64,000 nt of DNA from Runella defluvii (GCF_014195535.1 NZ_JACIBY010000002.1:596130-660129), one strand, 5' to 3'; shown: positions 27,380 to 36,937, numbered from the stretch's first letter. A program made the numbers and translations. Notes: generated by a model from the sequence alone, not told the origin.

Positions 27380-27434
27380 GGCTGTTTAGGTTATAAATGT
27401 GTTTAAAAATGGTTAGAAAATGGCTATTACACTA

Positions 27435-27442
27435 CAAACGTA
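27435..27442 (-). promoter_or_regulatory. -7 element for the receptor/GLPGLI operon
   Basis: On the minus strand TACGTTTG matches TAnnTTTG, 55 nt upstream of the receptor ATG. Possible -33 TTG sequences are 24 nt or more away, so the match is partial. Confidence 0.45.
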
Positions 27443-27570
27443 CTATCCGATTAGTTTATTACCTAACAATACAAAGAAAATTTTATATTAAAGTTTGTTA
27501 AATCTAATGGAGGAGCCTCAGCTAACGTGTACTCGGCCTTAGTGAAAAGGTTACGCTTAGCGCAAAAAAA

Positions 27571-27600
27571 AACAGCGGGTCGAAATTTCGACCCGCTGTT
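27571..27600 (-). terminator. Perfect 30-bp palindrome after the Arg/Asp-rich protein gene
   Basis: The 30 bases are a perfect palindrome (arm AACAGCGGGTCGAAA). An A run directly to the left becomes a U tract on the minus-strand transcript, so it should terminate the gene ending at 27607. Confidence 0.85.
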
Positions 27601-27606
27601 ATGTAA

Positions 27607-28056
27607 TCACCATCCTCTGTTACGCTGCCCGTTTCGACCGTAGTCGTCGTAGGTTGAGCGTTCATTGTCTCGCTTTTCGTGGGTAATCTCACGATTAAGT
27701 GCGTATAAGTCGTCCACTAATTCTCGGCGTTCGCGTGGGTCAAGCACACGGTCGCGCCAGAAAATTTGTTCTTTACGTTCGATACGTTCTACGTCTCTTA
27801 ATAATCCTTTCGCTTCGCGTGAAGTAATTAGCCCTTTCGCTATACCATCCGCAATTCGTTGGCGAGCTTCGCGTTGAAAATCATCAATACGGTCGCCCAA
27901 ATTTCCCCTTCCTCCCCGATTGTCATATCCACGGTCATCGCGGCGGTTGTCATAGCGGTCGTCATAACGGCGGTCGCGGTTGTTGTTGTTTCCCCATTGT
28001 GCATTGGCACCGATAGAAACTAAAATCATGGCTGCGGCAAACACTAACTTTTTCAT
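27607..28056 (-). CDS. Small secreted Arg/Asp-rich hypothetical protein
   Basis: 149 residues, family not recognised. Signal peptide MKKLVFAAAMILVSIGANAQ, then a low-complexity region rich in Arg, Asp, Asn, Gly and Tyr (RRYDDRYDNRRDDRGYDNRG). A predicted helical core follows (about 55-125) with IDDFQREARQRIADGIAKGLITSREAKGLL-type amphipathic helices, and a second polar tail. The protein is probably periplasmic. It has its own terminator and appears to be a single-gene unit. Confidence 0.75.
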   Translation of the reverse strand: MKKLVFAAAMILVSIGANAQWGNNNNRDRRYDDRYDNRRDDRGYDNRGGRGNLGDRIDDFQREARQRIADGIAKGLITSREAKGLLRDVERIERKEQIFWRDRVLDPRERRELVDDLYALNREITHEKRDNERSTYDDYGRNGQRNRGW

Positions 28057-28222
28057 GGCTTTTATTGGTTTATGTGAACGGTTATTTTTCGTTATTTTAC
28101 TCTTAGAACGCTAAAAAGGGCAAAGGTTTATAATGCCTTGGTTAATGATTGTTAACAGCATTTTTAAAAGATTTTAGTAACTTGCTACGGGCTTTTTTTA
28201 CCATCATCAACCAAACATTTCC

Positions 28223-30400
28223 ATGCAAAAAACTTTCCTCATTGGCGGGCTACTCTGTGCCTCCACACTCTCCTTTGCGCAAAAAAACATCTCGGGTTTT
28301 TCGGCATCTAATCAGTCGAAACAAGAAAAAATCGAACAAGAGTACCGTACTAAGCAATCGGCAGAACGTTTTAAAACCCACTTACAAAAACTGACCAGTG
28401 TACCACACTTGGCAGGTACTCCTGAAAATGAAAAAGTCCGCGACTACATCGCCGACATTATGCGCAAGGCTGGCTTGCAAGTGGAAATTTTTCCGCACGA
28501 TATTTATTTATCAAAAAGCCCAGGTGAAAGTCTGGTAGAAGTGGTAGAGCCCGTCCGCCTTCCACTCAACAATCGCGAGTATATTGTAAAAGAAGACAAG
28601 TATTCGAGCGACCCTCGCCTTACACCTGGCTGGAACTCGTATTCGGGCTCTGGCGACGTAACAACCGAAGTTGTGTATGCCAACTATGGCCGCAAAGAAG
28701 ATTTTGAACAGTTGAAAACCATGGGCGTTTCGGTCAAAGGAAAAATTGTACTGGCGCGTTACGGTGGCAACTTCCGCGGCTACAAAGCCAAGCACGCCGA
28801 AGCAGCGGGTGCAGCGGGCGTCATTATTTATACCGATCCTGCTGATAATGGCTATACCAAAGGCATTACGTTTCCCGAAGGTTCACAATCGAACGATAAC
28901 ACCATCCAACGGGGGTCGTTGTTGACCGTCGATTACACAGGCGACCCACTTACTCCTTTTGAACCCGCCCTCCCACTCGATGGCCCTAAGAAAGTAAAGC
29001 GCCTTGACCCCAAAGACGCGGCTTTCCATAAAATCCCCGTGACGCCATTGCCTTGGGGTTCGGCCGTTGAAATTCTCAAAAGAATGACGGGCAAAGGTGT
29101 CCCTACGGGCTGGCAGGGTGGTTTGCCGCTGGCGTATCGCTTAGAGGGTGGCCCAGAACTCAAAGTGCGGCTCAAGGTAAAACAAGACAAAGAGTTTGTC
29201 CGAATTTATGAAGTAGTTGGGACTCTTACAGGTAGCGAGTTTCCCGACGAGTGGATCATTGCGGGTTGTCACTACGATGCTTGGTCTTTTGGCTCCACCG
29301 ACCCCAACAGCGGTACTGCCATGCTTTTGACCCTGGCCGAGTCGTTGGGTAAAATGCCCCAAAAGCCAAAACGTACCATTAAGATTTGTCACTGGGATGC
29401 CGAAGAACACGGCGTCATTGGCTCAGCAGAATGGGTAGAGCAAATGCGCGACGAACTGAGTGCCAAAGCAGTTGCCTATATGAACTACGACGCAGCGGTA
29501 TCGGGAAAAATTTTCGGAGGAAGTGCTTCCCCTTCGCTCAAAAAACTACTTATTGAGGCTTCTCAGGCCGTAGAATACCCCGATTCTAACAAAACTGTTT
29601 ACGAACATTGGATGGCCCAAAAAGGCGGACGCCGTGGTAGCACGACCAATGTGGGTGGCTCGGCTCCTGTATTGGCCGATAGCGAACCCAGCATTGGCAA
29701 CCTAGGCGGCGGTTCCGACCACATTGCGTTTTATATGCACGCAGGTATCCCGTCGTTGAGCGCGGGCGTAGGCGGGCCAACTTTGTACCATTCTCAGTAT
29801 GATGACTTATTTTTCTACAATAAATTTGTGGACTCTACCTATAAAATGGGGCCAATGGTAGAACAAGTAGTAGGAACGATGTCGTTGCGTTTGGCTAATG
29901 CCGACATTTTGCCTTACGACGTTTCGCGTTATGCTACCGACTTGGCGACGCACCTCAAAACCGCCGAGAAAGCCATCAAAGCTTACGCTCCTACTTATTC
30001 ACTGGATAAGTTGTTGGCGCAAGTAGAAACGCTCAAGCAAAACGCTCAAAACTACGAAAGCCGCATCAAAACGCTTTTGGCCGCCGACCAAATCGACAAA
30101 GCCAAAGTGACGGCTATCAACAAAGAATTACGGGATTTGGAAAAAGCCTTTATTGATCCTAAAGGCATGGCGTATGGCTCGTGGTACCGTTCGTTATATG
30201 CCTCGTCTGATCCTTACAGTGGGTATGCGTCTTGGATGTTGCCCGCTTTCCAGTACGAAGCATCGTTGAAGTCAACGGCCAATTTGCCTGATTTGGAAGC
30301 CCGCCACGCGAAAGCGATTGATACGCTCAACACCAAAATTGTGGCCATCAACCAACAATTAGGTGGTGCAAGCGGCTCTTTGGGCGGAGGGAAGAATTAG
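28223..30400 (+). CDS. M28-family metallopeptidase (glutamate carboxypeptidase II-like)
   Basis: 725 residues with a signal peptide (to LSFAQ). The order is that of PSMA/GCPII: N-terminal part, a protease-associated domain (about 140-300, with KGKIVLARYGGNFRGYKAKHAEAAGA), the di-zinc peptidase domain, and a C-terminal helical dimerisation domain. Zinc ligands and the catalytic acid are visible in GCHYDAW, STDPNSG, DAEEHG, MNYDAA and LYHSQYDD. It should cleave acidic or other C-terminal residues from peptides in the periplasm or outside the cell. Confidence 0.93.
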   Translation: MQKTFLIGGLLCASTLSFAQKNISGFSASNQSKQEKIEQEYRTKQSAERFKTHLQKLTSVPHLAGTPENEKVRDYIADIMRKAGLQVEIFPHDIYLSKSPGESLVEVVEPVRLPLNNREYIVKEDKYSSDPRLTPGWNSYSGSGDVTTEVVYANYGRKEDFEQLKTMGVSVKGKIVLARYGGNFRGYKAKHAEAAGAAGVIIYTDPADNGYTKGITFPEGSQSNDNTIQRGSLLTVDYTGDPLTPFEPALPLDGPKKVKRLDPKDAAFHKIPVTPLPWGSAVEILKRMTGKGVPTGWQGGLPLAYRLEGGPELKVRLKVKQDKEFVRIYEVVGTLTGSEFPDEWIIAGCHYDAWSFGSTDPNSGTAMLLTLAESLGKMPQKPKRTIKICHWDAEEHGVIGSAEWVEQMRDELSAKAVAYMNYDAAVSGKIFGGSASPSLKKLLIEASQAVEYPDSNKTVYEHWMAQKGGRRGSTTNVGGSAPVLADSEPSIGNLGGGSDHIAFYMHAGIPSLSAGVGGPTLYHSQYDDLFFYNKFVDSTYKMGPMVEQVVGTMSLRLANADILPYDVSRYATDLATHLKTAEKAIKAYAPTYSLDKLLAQVETLKQNAQNYESRIKTLLAADQIDKAKVTAINKELRDLEKAFIDPKGMAYGSWYRSLYASSDPYSGYASWMLPAFQYEASLKSTANLPDLEARHAKAIDTLNTKIVAINQQLGGASGSLGGGKN

Positions 30401-30421
30401 GACTAGAATACAAAAGAACAT

Positions 30422-30472
30422 GAATGTGGAGGTTGTGAGCAACCTCCACACACGCTCACAACCTCCACATTC
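30422..30472. terminator. Long bidirectional hairpin containing GGTTGTGAGCAACC
   Basis: A 19-bp arm at 30422-30440 pairs with 30454-30472 across a 13-nt loop that partly repeats the arm sequence. It lies between convergent genes and should terminate both. The internal GGTTGTGAGCAACC (30431-30444) recurs in reverse orientation twice near 56.3 kb, so it is part of a dispersed repeat. Confidence 0.7.
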
Positions 30473-30476
30473 ATTA

Positions 30477-31256
30477 TTAATCCTCAAACAAATTCCCCAA
30501 TCCTCCCAAAACCGAGCCACTTTCTTTGCGGGCTTGTGGGCCATAGATAGAAAGGCGATCGACTAATTTTGAGATTGGCATTGACTGAATCCAGCATTTT
30601 CCTGTTCCTTGAAGGGTTGCCAAGAAAATACCTTCTCCCCCAAATACCATTGATTTGAGACTACCCGAGCGCTGAACGCTGAAATTCACAGAAGGCTCAA
30701 ATGCCACAACGCAACCCGTATCCACACGAAGGGTCTCATTGTTGAGTTGGCGCTCAATCACAACCCCACCTGCGTGTACAAACGCCAAGCCGTCGCCCTG
30801 TAATTTTTGAAGAATGAAACCTTCTCCCCCAAACAAACCACTTCCCAAACGCTGGTTGAAGTGAATGCTCAACTTTGTACCCATGGCAGCACACAAGAAG
30901 CCATCTTTTTGAACAATCAACGTATTGCCGTAGGTATTTCTCAAGTCGATAGGCATGACAGTGCCAGGATAGGGTGCCGCAAAAGCTACTTTCCGCTTGC
31001 CATAACCACGGTTGGTGAAGTGCGTCATAAACAACGACTCTCCAGTAAGTAAGCGCGAACCTGCTTGGAAGATTTTGCCCATGATGCTTTGGTTGGGATT
31101 TGTGCCGTCGCCCATCTTGGTTTCAAACTGAATGCCGTCTTCCATAAAAAGCATCGAGCCTGCTTCTGCAATCACCGTTTCGTTCGGGTCTAACTCAATT
31201 TCGACGATTTGGATGTCTTCGCCAATGATTTTGTAGTCAATTTCGTGAGAATACAT
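30477..31256 (-). CDS. AIM24 family protein (TIGR00266-like)
   Basis: 259 residues, beta-rich, cytoplasmic. The start [22 protein letters not shown] and [11 protein letters not shown] are hallmarks of the AIM24/TIGR00266 family, which forms a triangular beta-prism. A run of Gly-rich strands ([36 protein letters not shown]) repeats the pattern. The function is unknown in bacteria; the yeast homologue is mitochondrial. A small conserved gene lies 41 nt upstream on the same strand. Confidence 0.88.
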   Translation of the reverse strand: MYSHEIDYKIIGEDIQIVEIELDPNETVIAEAGSMLFMEDGIQFETKMGDGTNPNQSIMGKIFQAGSRLLTGESLFMTHFTNRGYGKRKVAFAAPYPGTVMPIDLRNTYGNTLIVQKDGFLCAAMGTKLSIHFNQRLGSGLFGGEGFILQKLQGDGLAFVHAGGVVIERQLNNETLRVDTGCVVAFEPSVNFSVQRSGSLKSMVFGGEGIFLATLQGTGKCWIQSMPISKLVDRLSIYGPQARKESGSVLGGLGNLFED

Positions 31257-31297
31257 GGTTTACTGTTTGTTAAGGTTATTTGGAATTTCTACGTACA

Positions 31298-31507
31298 TTA
31301 CTCGGTGTCGGCGCCTTCATTGAGGTCGTCGCGGTGACGTAATTTTTTATCGTCCACGTGTTTATTCAAAAACTGATTGATTTTATCAATGTCAATTGTT
31401 GACGTAATTTCCCCAAATGAATTGATACGAATGTCGAAGCCATCGAGGTCTTTATGAACCCGAGGTTTCTCGGTCCCTTCGGGCGGGGTTGCTTTTTTCT
31501 TGCTCAT
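31298..31507 (-). CDS. Small hypothetical protein
   Basis: 69 residues from ATG 31507; an in-frame start at 31555 is possible but gives an unlikely leader. The protein is highly charged: Lys-rich start (MSKKKATPPEG), a central FDIRINSFGEITSTIDIDKINQFL and an acidic end. No signal peptide or membrane segment. Not recognised. It is probably cotranscribed with the AIM24-like gene. Confidence 0.65.
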   Translation of the reverse strand: MSKKKATPPEGTEKPRVHKDLDGFDIRINSFGEITSTIDIDKINQFLNKHVDDKKLRHRDDLNEGADTE

Positions 31508-31622
31508 TGTGGTTGAATTTTTCACGAAGTTAGAAACCGATTCCCCTATTCGCAATAGGCTTTGACTAAACGGTGACTTTTTTCCGATTTATGGTCAAAA
31601 ACGCAGGCTCAATGGTTTGCTT

Positions 31623-33011
31623 ATGCTATTTGTGCGTCGTCCGTTACTCGCAGCAGGCTGGTGGGCACTGTTTGTGGTAGTTTTGATAGGTATTGCGTGT
31701 TTACACAACCCTATCTTTCATCCTTGCACCTCTGCTCTTCTCTTTCTGTTAATTTTGGGTTGGAAATGTACGCTTGTGACATTTCCCAGCCTCGATGATG
31801 ATGCCCCATTGATGACCCCAAAAAATGGCGTTCTTTTTATTTGGCTGTGCAAATTGGTGATCATTCCCACTGAAATTCTGTGGGTCGGCAACCACATTTC
31901 TTTCAGCGAAACTGTTTCATCCATCGCCCTCGAATGCTGCATTATCCTGGCCTCTTTCCTATTTTTTGCCTTAGGTTGGCACTACAGTCCGCTTTTGCCT
32001 TCCCAAGTCTTATGGCGTCCGTTTTCGTACCCAGCGCGTTATGGTTGTTTTTACCTCGCCATTGGTCTTATTTCTATTCTCTTGTTTTATGGTTCGTTTT
32101 CTAGCTACTGGACGGGGGCATTGTTTACCTACACCACCCATGAGGCCATCGAAAACCTCAAAGGAAATTTTATTGGCGTACTGGCTAATATTGGTCAGCG
32201 ATTTGGTTTTTGGGGAATTGTATTGCTTTGGTACAGCTACAGCATTCGCCAGTCACGGCGTTTAAAATGGTTTGAGCACCTCGTTTTTCTATTGCTGGCT
32301 TTTACCCTCACCTTTAGTAGTAATCGGGCCAATATGGCCTTTCCTGTTCTCGCCTTTCTGGGCGTTATTCTTGTCTATTTTCAACCCAAACGCAAATGGT
32401 TATTTAAGGCTTTGGGCATTGGTCTTATCTTTTTGGTGCTGTTTTACGGGCATTTACGGGTACAACCGTCGCTCGACACCGAACAAGTCGTGCTGTTATT
32501 TGACCATTACACCGACGCCAACAACAACTACCTCGAATACGCTTCACAGCTTTACCTTGGCAGTCCTTACCAGTTATCACCTTTGCTATCGGTCGAGAAT
32601 CCGCCTTTCACGCTTGTTGCTTCACTGCTCGAACCCGTTCCCATAGTGGGCAAAGCATTTCGCGAAGAAAGTGGCCCTTTTTTGTACAATTCCGTCATAA
32701 ACAACCTTCAAGCACAAGACAAGGTCATTCCCGTTGCAGGCGAGCTGTACCTCAACGGTGGGATACTACTTGTCGCCATCGGGCATTTTCTAATTGGCAT
32801 TATTTATCGCTGGCTCGACCGCCTTTTTCAAAAGTACCGTTTCACTAACCCTCCCCTTGCGGCGGCTTATTTCTACCTTTCTACGCTTTTTGCGGCCACC
32901 TTGCTACTCAGTCTGACGGTACTGTCACAGTTTGTTTTGTTCAACGCCGCGCCTGCATTATTGATAATCACCATAAATTGGTGGCAAATGCGTAAGGGTT
33001 ACTCAACATAG
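31623..33011 (+). CDS. Wzy-like oligosaccharide repeat-unit polymerase
   Basis: 462 residues with about ten to twelve membrane segments and one large polar loop (about 285-385). The layout, with FTLTFSSNRANMAFPVLAFL in a membrane segment and AGELYLNGGILLVAIGHFLIG near the end, resembles O-antigen polysaccharide polymerases that join repeat units in the periplasm. Such proteins share little sequence, so the call is mainly architectural. ATG 31623 is preferred to a TTG at 31617. No polysaccharide gene cluster surrounds it, but wecB, rfbB and galE are in the window. Confidence 0.65.
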   Translation: MLFVRRPLLAAGWWALFVVVLIGIACLHNPIFHPCTSALLFLLILGWKCTLVTFPSLDDDAPLMTPKNGVLFIWLCKLVIIPTEILWVGNHISFSETVSSIALECCIILASFLFFALGWHYSPLLPSQVLWRPFSYPARYGCFYLAIGLISILLFYGSFSSYWTGALFTYTTHEAIENLKGNFIGVLANIGQRFGFWGIVLLWYSYSIRQSRRLKWFEHLVFLLLAFTLTFSSNRANMAFPVLAFLGVILVYFQPKRKWLFKALGIGLIFLVLFYGHLRVQPSLDTEQVVLLFDHYTDANNNYLEYASQLYLGSPYQLSPLLSVENPPFTLVASLLEPVPIVGKAFREESGPFLYNSVINNLQAQDKVIPVAGELYLNGGILLVAIGHFLIGIIYRWLDRLFQKYRFTNPPLAAAYFYLSTLFAATLLLSLTVLSQFVLFNAAPALLIITINWWQMRKGYST

Positions 33012-33016
33012 TTGGT

Positions 33017-33024
33017 TATATTTG
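33017..33024 (+). promoter_or_regulatory. -7 element for isocitrate dehydrogenase
   Basis: TATATTTG matches TAnnTTTG, 43 nt before the icd ATG. No convincing -33 element was seen. Confidence 0.5.
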
Positions 33025-33067
33025 CATCTTTGTTTAACTCATCATCCCCCAATTTTAAGTTGCGCAC

Positions 33068-34285
33068 ATGGAAAAAATAAAAGTGGCTAACCCTGTCGTC
33101 GAACTTGACGGCGATGAAATGACCCGAATCATCTGGCGTTTTATCAAAGATAAACTTATCCTGCCATACTTAGACGTTGATATTAAATACTACGACCTTG
33201 GCATCGAATACCGTGACGAAACAAATGACCAAGTAACGGTTGACGCCGCAAATGCCATTCGTCAATACGGCGTGGGTATCAAATGTGCTACTATCACTCC
33301 TGACGAGCAACGTGTAGAAGAGTTTGGTTTGAAGCAAATGTGGAAATCACCTAACGGAACTATCCGTAACATCTTGGATGGTACTGTATTCCGTGAGCCA
33401 ATCGTTTGCCAAAACGTACCTCGTTTAGTAACTAACTGGGATGCGCCAATCATCGTTGGACGTCACGCGTTTGGTGACCAATACCGCGCTACTGACTTCG
33501 TTACGAAAGGTAAAGGAAAGTTGACTATCAAGTTTGAAGGTGAAGACGGAACGGTTATCGAACACGAAGTTTACAACTTCAAAAGCGATGGTGTAGCCAT
33601 GGCAATGTACAACACCGACGAATCAATCCGTGGATTTGCCCGTGCTTGTCTCCAAGTAGGTTTGCAAAAAGGATGGCCTGTGTATCTTTCGACAAAAAAC
33701 ACCATTTTGAAGAAATACGACGGCCGCTTCAAAGATATTTTCCAAGAAATCTACGAAACCGAATTCAAAGACAAAGGCGTTCACTACGAGCACCGTCTGA
33801 TTGATGACATGGTGGCGTCGGCTTTGAAATGGAACGGTAACTTCGTGTGGGCATGTAAAAACTACGACGGAGACGTTCAATCGGATACTGTAGCACAAGG
33901 CTTTGGTTCATTGGGCTTGATGACTTCTGTTCTTTTGACGCCAGACGGTCAAGTGATGGAAGCTGAAGCTGCCCACGGAACAGTAACTCGCCACTACCGC
34001 GAGCACCAAAAAGGAAACCGTACTTCGACCAACCCAATCGCTTCTATCTTTGCATGGACGCGTGGTTTGGCTTTCCGCGGTAAATTGGACGGCAACCAAC
34101 CACTCGTTGATTTCTGTAACGCACTCGAAGCCGTGTGTATCGAGACGGTTGAAAGCGGAAAAATGACAAAAGATTTGGCAGTGTGTATCTATGGTAACAA
34201 AGTAAACCACGGAGAGCACTACCTCTATACTGAAGAGTTTTTGGATGCTATTGATGCCAACTTACAGGCTAAAATAGCGAAATAA
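33068..34285 (+). CDS. icd: NADP-dependent isocitrate dehydrogenase (eukaryote-like, homodimeric)
   Basis: 405 residues. It follows the type II (IDH1/IDH2-like) pattern: [16 protein letters not shown] at the start, the substrate loop [33 protein letters not shown] with the metal-binding Asp, and [17 protein letters not shown] in the NADP site. It oxidises isocitrate to 2-oxoglutarate in the citric acid cycle. Codon use is smooth and biased, which fits a highly expressed gene. A hairpin follows the stop. Confidence 0.96.
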   Translation: MEKIKVANPVVELDGDEMTRIIWRFIKDKLILPYLDVDIKYYDLGIEYRDETNDQVTVDAANAIRQYGVGIKCATITPDEQRVEEFGLKQMWKSPNGTIRNILDGTVFREPIVCQNVPRLVTNWDAPIIVGRHAFGDQYRATDFVTKGKGKLTIKFEGEDGTVIEHEVYNFKSDGVAMAMYNTDESIRGFARACLQVGLQKGWPVYLSTKNTILKKYDGRFKDIFQEIYETEFKDKGVHYEHRLIDDMVASALKWNGNFVWACKNYDGDVQSDTVAQGFGSLGLMTSVLLTPDGQVMEAEAAHGTVTRHYREHQKGNRTSTNPIASIFAWTRGLAFRGKLDGNQPLVDFCNALEAVCIETVESGKMTKDLAVCIYGNKVNHGEHYLYTEEFLDAIDANLQAKIAK

Positions 34286-34295
34286 ATTGTTCTTC

Positions 34296-34334
34296 TTCCC
34301 CTCTCTCAATACTGGGAGAGGGGAATTTCTTTTT
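34296..34334 (+). terminator. Terminator of icd
   Basis: TTCCCCTCTC pairs with GAGAGGGGAA around a short loop, followed by a T-rich stretch to about 34334. It lies 11 nt after the icd stop and argues that the next gene starts at the GTG at 34341, beyond the hairpin. Confidence 0.75.
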
Positions 34335-34340
34335 CTACCA

Positions 34341-35252
34341 GTGCGTCGCTTAGGTTTACTTCTTTTCTTCTTCTGCTCGCTTTCTACCGTTTATCCTCAA
34401 CAACGCCCCAACGGCCACTTTTTGACCGATAGCATTGAGGTAGGAAAGCCTTTTAAGTACGCACTAAGTTTTCGACATTCGCCTCGGGTTGAGGTTTTTT
34501 TCCCCGATACCAGCACTGCTTTTCGCCCCTTTGAGGTCATCAAGCTCGACTATTTCCCGACCGAAACCAACGCCAAAGGAAGTTTGGACAGCGCCGTCTA
34601 TACCCTTCTTTCGTTTGAACTCGTCGAAAACCAATCGCTTTCGGTGCCAGTTTGGGTAAAAGAAGGCCGCGACTGTACGGCCATTTATTCCGAAGTCGAT
34701 GCTATTAAATTGCGTGAACTCATCAAAGGAAACATCCCCGATTCGCTTCACTTACAGGCTGATACATTGGTGGTGGCGTTAAAAAGCCAAACCAACTACC
34801 CGTATTTGGTACTCATAGGATTACTCATTAGTTTGATTGGCACGGGCGTTTATTTGCTCTTTGGCGAAGCCCTGACCCGCCAATGGGAGTTGTATCAAAT
34901 GTTTTTGAGAAATCGGGAATTTAAACGAAGCTTTACGCGCCTTACCCGCGACATCAACGGCCCCAAAGGCATCGAAAATGCCGAAAAAGTGGTGGTCCTC
35001 TGGAAAATTTACTTGCAACGCCTCGAACGTAAACCTTACGTGACTTACACCACCAAGGAGATTATGGATAACTTACCCGATGAACAATTGGCCGAAGCCT
35101 TACGGTCGATTGACGGGGTGATTTATGGTGGGGTATCGTCGAGAAACACGGCGGATTCGCTCAACACTTTGCGGGATATTGCCGACCAAACCTACCGTAA
35201 CAAACGCATTGAACTCCTTCAAAAAGGACGAACAAAAGCCAAACAATCTTAA
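34341..35252 (+). CDS. Hypothetical protein with one membrane anchor and a cytoplasmic domain
   Basis: About 303 residues from GTG 34341; the frame is open from 34287, but that would cross the icd terminator. A signal peptide (VRRLGLLLFFFCSLSTVYPQ) leads to an extracytoplasmic beta-rich domain of about 130 residues, a membrane segment (YPYLVLIGLLISLIGTGVYLLF), and a C-terminal helical domain of about 120 residues. The plan recalls BatD-type proteins, but no aerotolerance genes are adjacent. Function unknown. The barstar-like gene follows after 2 nt. Confidence 0.7.
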   Translation: MRRLGLLLFFFCSLSTVYPQQRPNGHFLTDSIEVGKPFKYALSFRHSPRVEVFFPDTSTAFRPFEVIKLDYFPTETNAKGSLDSAVYTLLSFELVENQSLSVPVWVKEGRDCTAIYSEVDAIKLRELIKGNIPDSLHLQADTLVVALKSQTNYPYLVLIGLLISLIGTGVYLLFGEALTRQWELYQMFLRNREFKRSFTRLTRDINGPKGIENAEKVVVLWKIYLQRLERKPYVTYTTKEIMDNLPDEQLAEALRSIDGVIYGGVSSRNTADSLNTLRDIADQTYRNKRIELLQKGRTKAKQS

Positions 35253-35254
35253 TC

Positions 35255-35677
35255 ATGGCCAATTTTATTCTTCTATCCACGCCTATGCTCGGCAGTAGTT
35301 TTTCTGCTTATCGCGTAGCTATTATTGACGGGGCAAAAACCCCGACCCTCACTGCTTTTTACCAAGCCATCGAAAAGGGACTTGGCTTTCCCGAAGACTT
35401 TGAACATGATTTGGAATCGCTCGACGATTTTTTGAACGATTTGGAATGGATTTCGGCGTCGGACGTAGCCATTTTTGTCAAAAACTCAGACGGCTTTTTA
35501 GCGCAGGAAAAACCCAAAAAACTATTTGAACTTCTCAACCTACTCGATGCCACTGCCGAAGACTGGAAATGGGTGGACGATGACATGGCTCCTAAAAACG
35601 TCAAAATCGTTTTCCAAACCAGCGAACGCATCATCTCTCTTCTCGACGAAGAAGGCATTGCGTACGTGGTTCAATAA
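35255..35677 (+). CDS. Barstar-family protein
   Basis: 140 residues. The central part (VAIIDGAKTPTLTAFYQAI, then LGFPEDFEHDLESLDDFLNDLEWI) has the spacing of the barstar domain: an Asp-Gly strand, a helix, and the (F/L)Pxx(F/Y)xxxLxxLxDxLxDLxW helix-loop. Barstar inhibits barnase-type ribonucleases. Here no ribonuclease is adjacent, and it sits in an operon with a membrane protein. Its role may be other than immunity. Its end overlaps the convergent yraN by 7 nt. Confidence 0.75.
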   Translation: MANFILLSTPMLGSSFSAYRVAIIDGAKTPTLTAFYQAIEKGLGFPEDFEHDLESLDDFLNDLEWISASDVAIFVKNSDGFLAQEKPKKLFELLNLLDATAEDWKWVDDDMAPKNVKIVFQTSERIISLLDEEGIAYVVQ

Positions 35678-36024
35678 AACGCATCTTCGATGTGGTGAAC
35701 CTTCACAGTACCTGAATTAATAATGACCGAAACGACATCAAAACGAATGTCGCCGTGCCAATCGCGGTCAAAAATGTAGTTTTCGGCGGCCTTCATAATG
35801 AGTCGGCGCTTGGTGGCGTCCACAAACTCTTCGGGCATTCCGTAGCTGAGGTTGGTACGGGTTTTTACCTCCACAAATACCAAAATTTTGTTCTTTTTGG
35901 CAATAATGTCTATTTCAGCGTGGCGGTAGCGGTAATTTCTGACAATGATTTCGTAGCCTTTGTCGGCCAAAAATTCGGTGGCTTTGTCTTCGCCTTGTTT
36001 TCCAGTGTCCAAATGTTCTGCCAT
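35671..36024 (-). CDS. YraN/UPF0102 family nuclease-fold protein
   Basis: 117 residues, the normal family length. GKQGEDKATEFLADKGYEIIVRNYRYRHAEIDIIAKKNKILVFVEVKTR (read in two halves) carries the restriction-endonuclease-like pattern: Glu, Asp (EIDII) and ExK (VEVKTR). The family is linked to Holliday-junction-like DNA processing but the activity is not well defined. It lies 11 nt downstream of the AraC regulator gene on the same strand. Confidence 0.9.
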   Translation of the reverse strand: MAEHLDTGKQGEDKATEFLADKGYEIIVRNYRYRHAEIDIIAKKNKILVFVEVKTRTNLSYGMPEEFVDATKRRLIMKAAENYIFDRDWHGDIRFDVVSVIINSGTVKVHHIEDAFY

Positions 36025-36035
36025 GAGCGTGTGCG

Positions 36036-36911
36036 TTAGCCGCCCGCGCGTCTGTACTCTTTTTGGTACTGCAAGGGCGATTTTCCAGTGAGGTTTTTAA
36101 ATTGTCTGTTGAAGTTTGAGACGGTGTTGAAGCCGCTTTCGTAACAGATTTGGGTCACTGAAAATTTTTCTTCGATCAACAACTTGCACGCATAGCCCAC
36201 CCGAATCTCACTCACGAAGTCGGAAAAAGTCTTATTCGTACGACTTTTAAAATACCGACAAAAAGCCGCTTCGGTCATATTAGTGAGCGCTGCCACTTCG
36301 TTGAGGCGGAGTTCTTCTTTGAAGTGTTTCATCACGTATTCGTGCACCTTCTGCATTCGCTCCGTTTCCGAAACTTTGTGGGTATTGACGTACCCAACGC
36401 TCGTGATGTAGGTAGTTTCGGTAGAATGCGACAAGTAATTCAGCATGGTCAAAAGCTGGATAATTGCCTCAAAACCATCTGTTTTCGACAATTGATTTAA
36501 ACTCTGACGTACGTACTCACGCGCACTTCCGACAATGTCAAGCCCTCGGTAACTCTTCTGCAATAACTGTCGGAGCAAGTGCATTTCTGGTTTTTGGAAA
36601 AATGATTCTCCCAAAAAATCTTCCGTAAAATACACCACAACACCGTGCGTTTTTAGCCCTGAGTTTCCCTCAAAATACGCTCGGTCGCTACGCCAAAGGT
36701 GAGGAACATTAGGGCCCAAAAAAACAGTATCTCCTGCTTCAAAATGTCGAATATCGTCCCCAATAAACCGCGTCCCCGACCCTTCTACTACGGTAAAAAT
36801 CTGGTAGTGGGGGTGGAAATGCCAATTAGGGTCAAAATGAGCTTCAACTAGCTCAAGCGCCATAAAAGAAGACGTAGGCGCACTCAGCTCTTTGCGTAGG
36901 GGTATTCTCAT
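36036..36911 (-). CDS. AraC-family transcriptional regulator with cupin sensor
   Basis: 291 residues. The N-terminal half is a cupin-like sensor (HFHPHYQIFTVVEGSGTRFIGDD and FEAGDTVFLGPNVPHLW with metal/sugar-pocket histidines). The C-terminal 100 residues hold two helix-turn-helix units: LRLNEVAALTNMTEAAFCRYFKSRTNKTF and VTQICYESGFNTVSNFNRQFKNLTGKSP (each shortened). Such regulators usually respond to sugars. The regulated genes are unknown; the sugar genes at 39-41 kb are candidates by proximity only. Confidence 0.92.
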   Translation of the reverse strand: MRIPLRKELSAPTSSFMALELVEAHFDPNWHFHPHYQIFTVVEGSGTRFIGDDIRHFEAGDTVFLGPNVPHLWRSDRAYFEGNSGLKTHGVVVYFTEDFLGESFFQKPEMHLLRQLLQKSYRGLDIVGSAREYVRQSLNQLSKTDGFEAIIQLLTMLNYLSHSTETTYITSVGYVNTHKVSETERMQKVHEYVMKHFKEELRLNEVAALTNMTEAAFCRYFKSRTNKTFSDFVSEIRVGYACKLLIEEKFSVTQICYESGFNTVSNFNRQFKNLTGKSPLQYQKEYRRAGG

Positions 36912-36937
36912 CTTGCGTGTGGGTTACTATTATTTAA

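Noticed and set aside
34287..34340. Start of the membrane-anchored hypothetical protein at TTG 34287
   Set aside because: The segment is the icd terminator hairpin. The GTG at 34341 gives a proper signal peptide.
35255..35677. Complete barnase-barstar toxin-immunity pair
   Set aside because: The upstream gene has a signal peptide, a membrane segment and no ribonuclease motifs; no toxin gene is adjacent.
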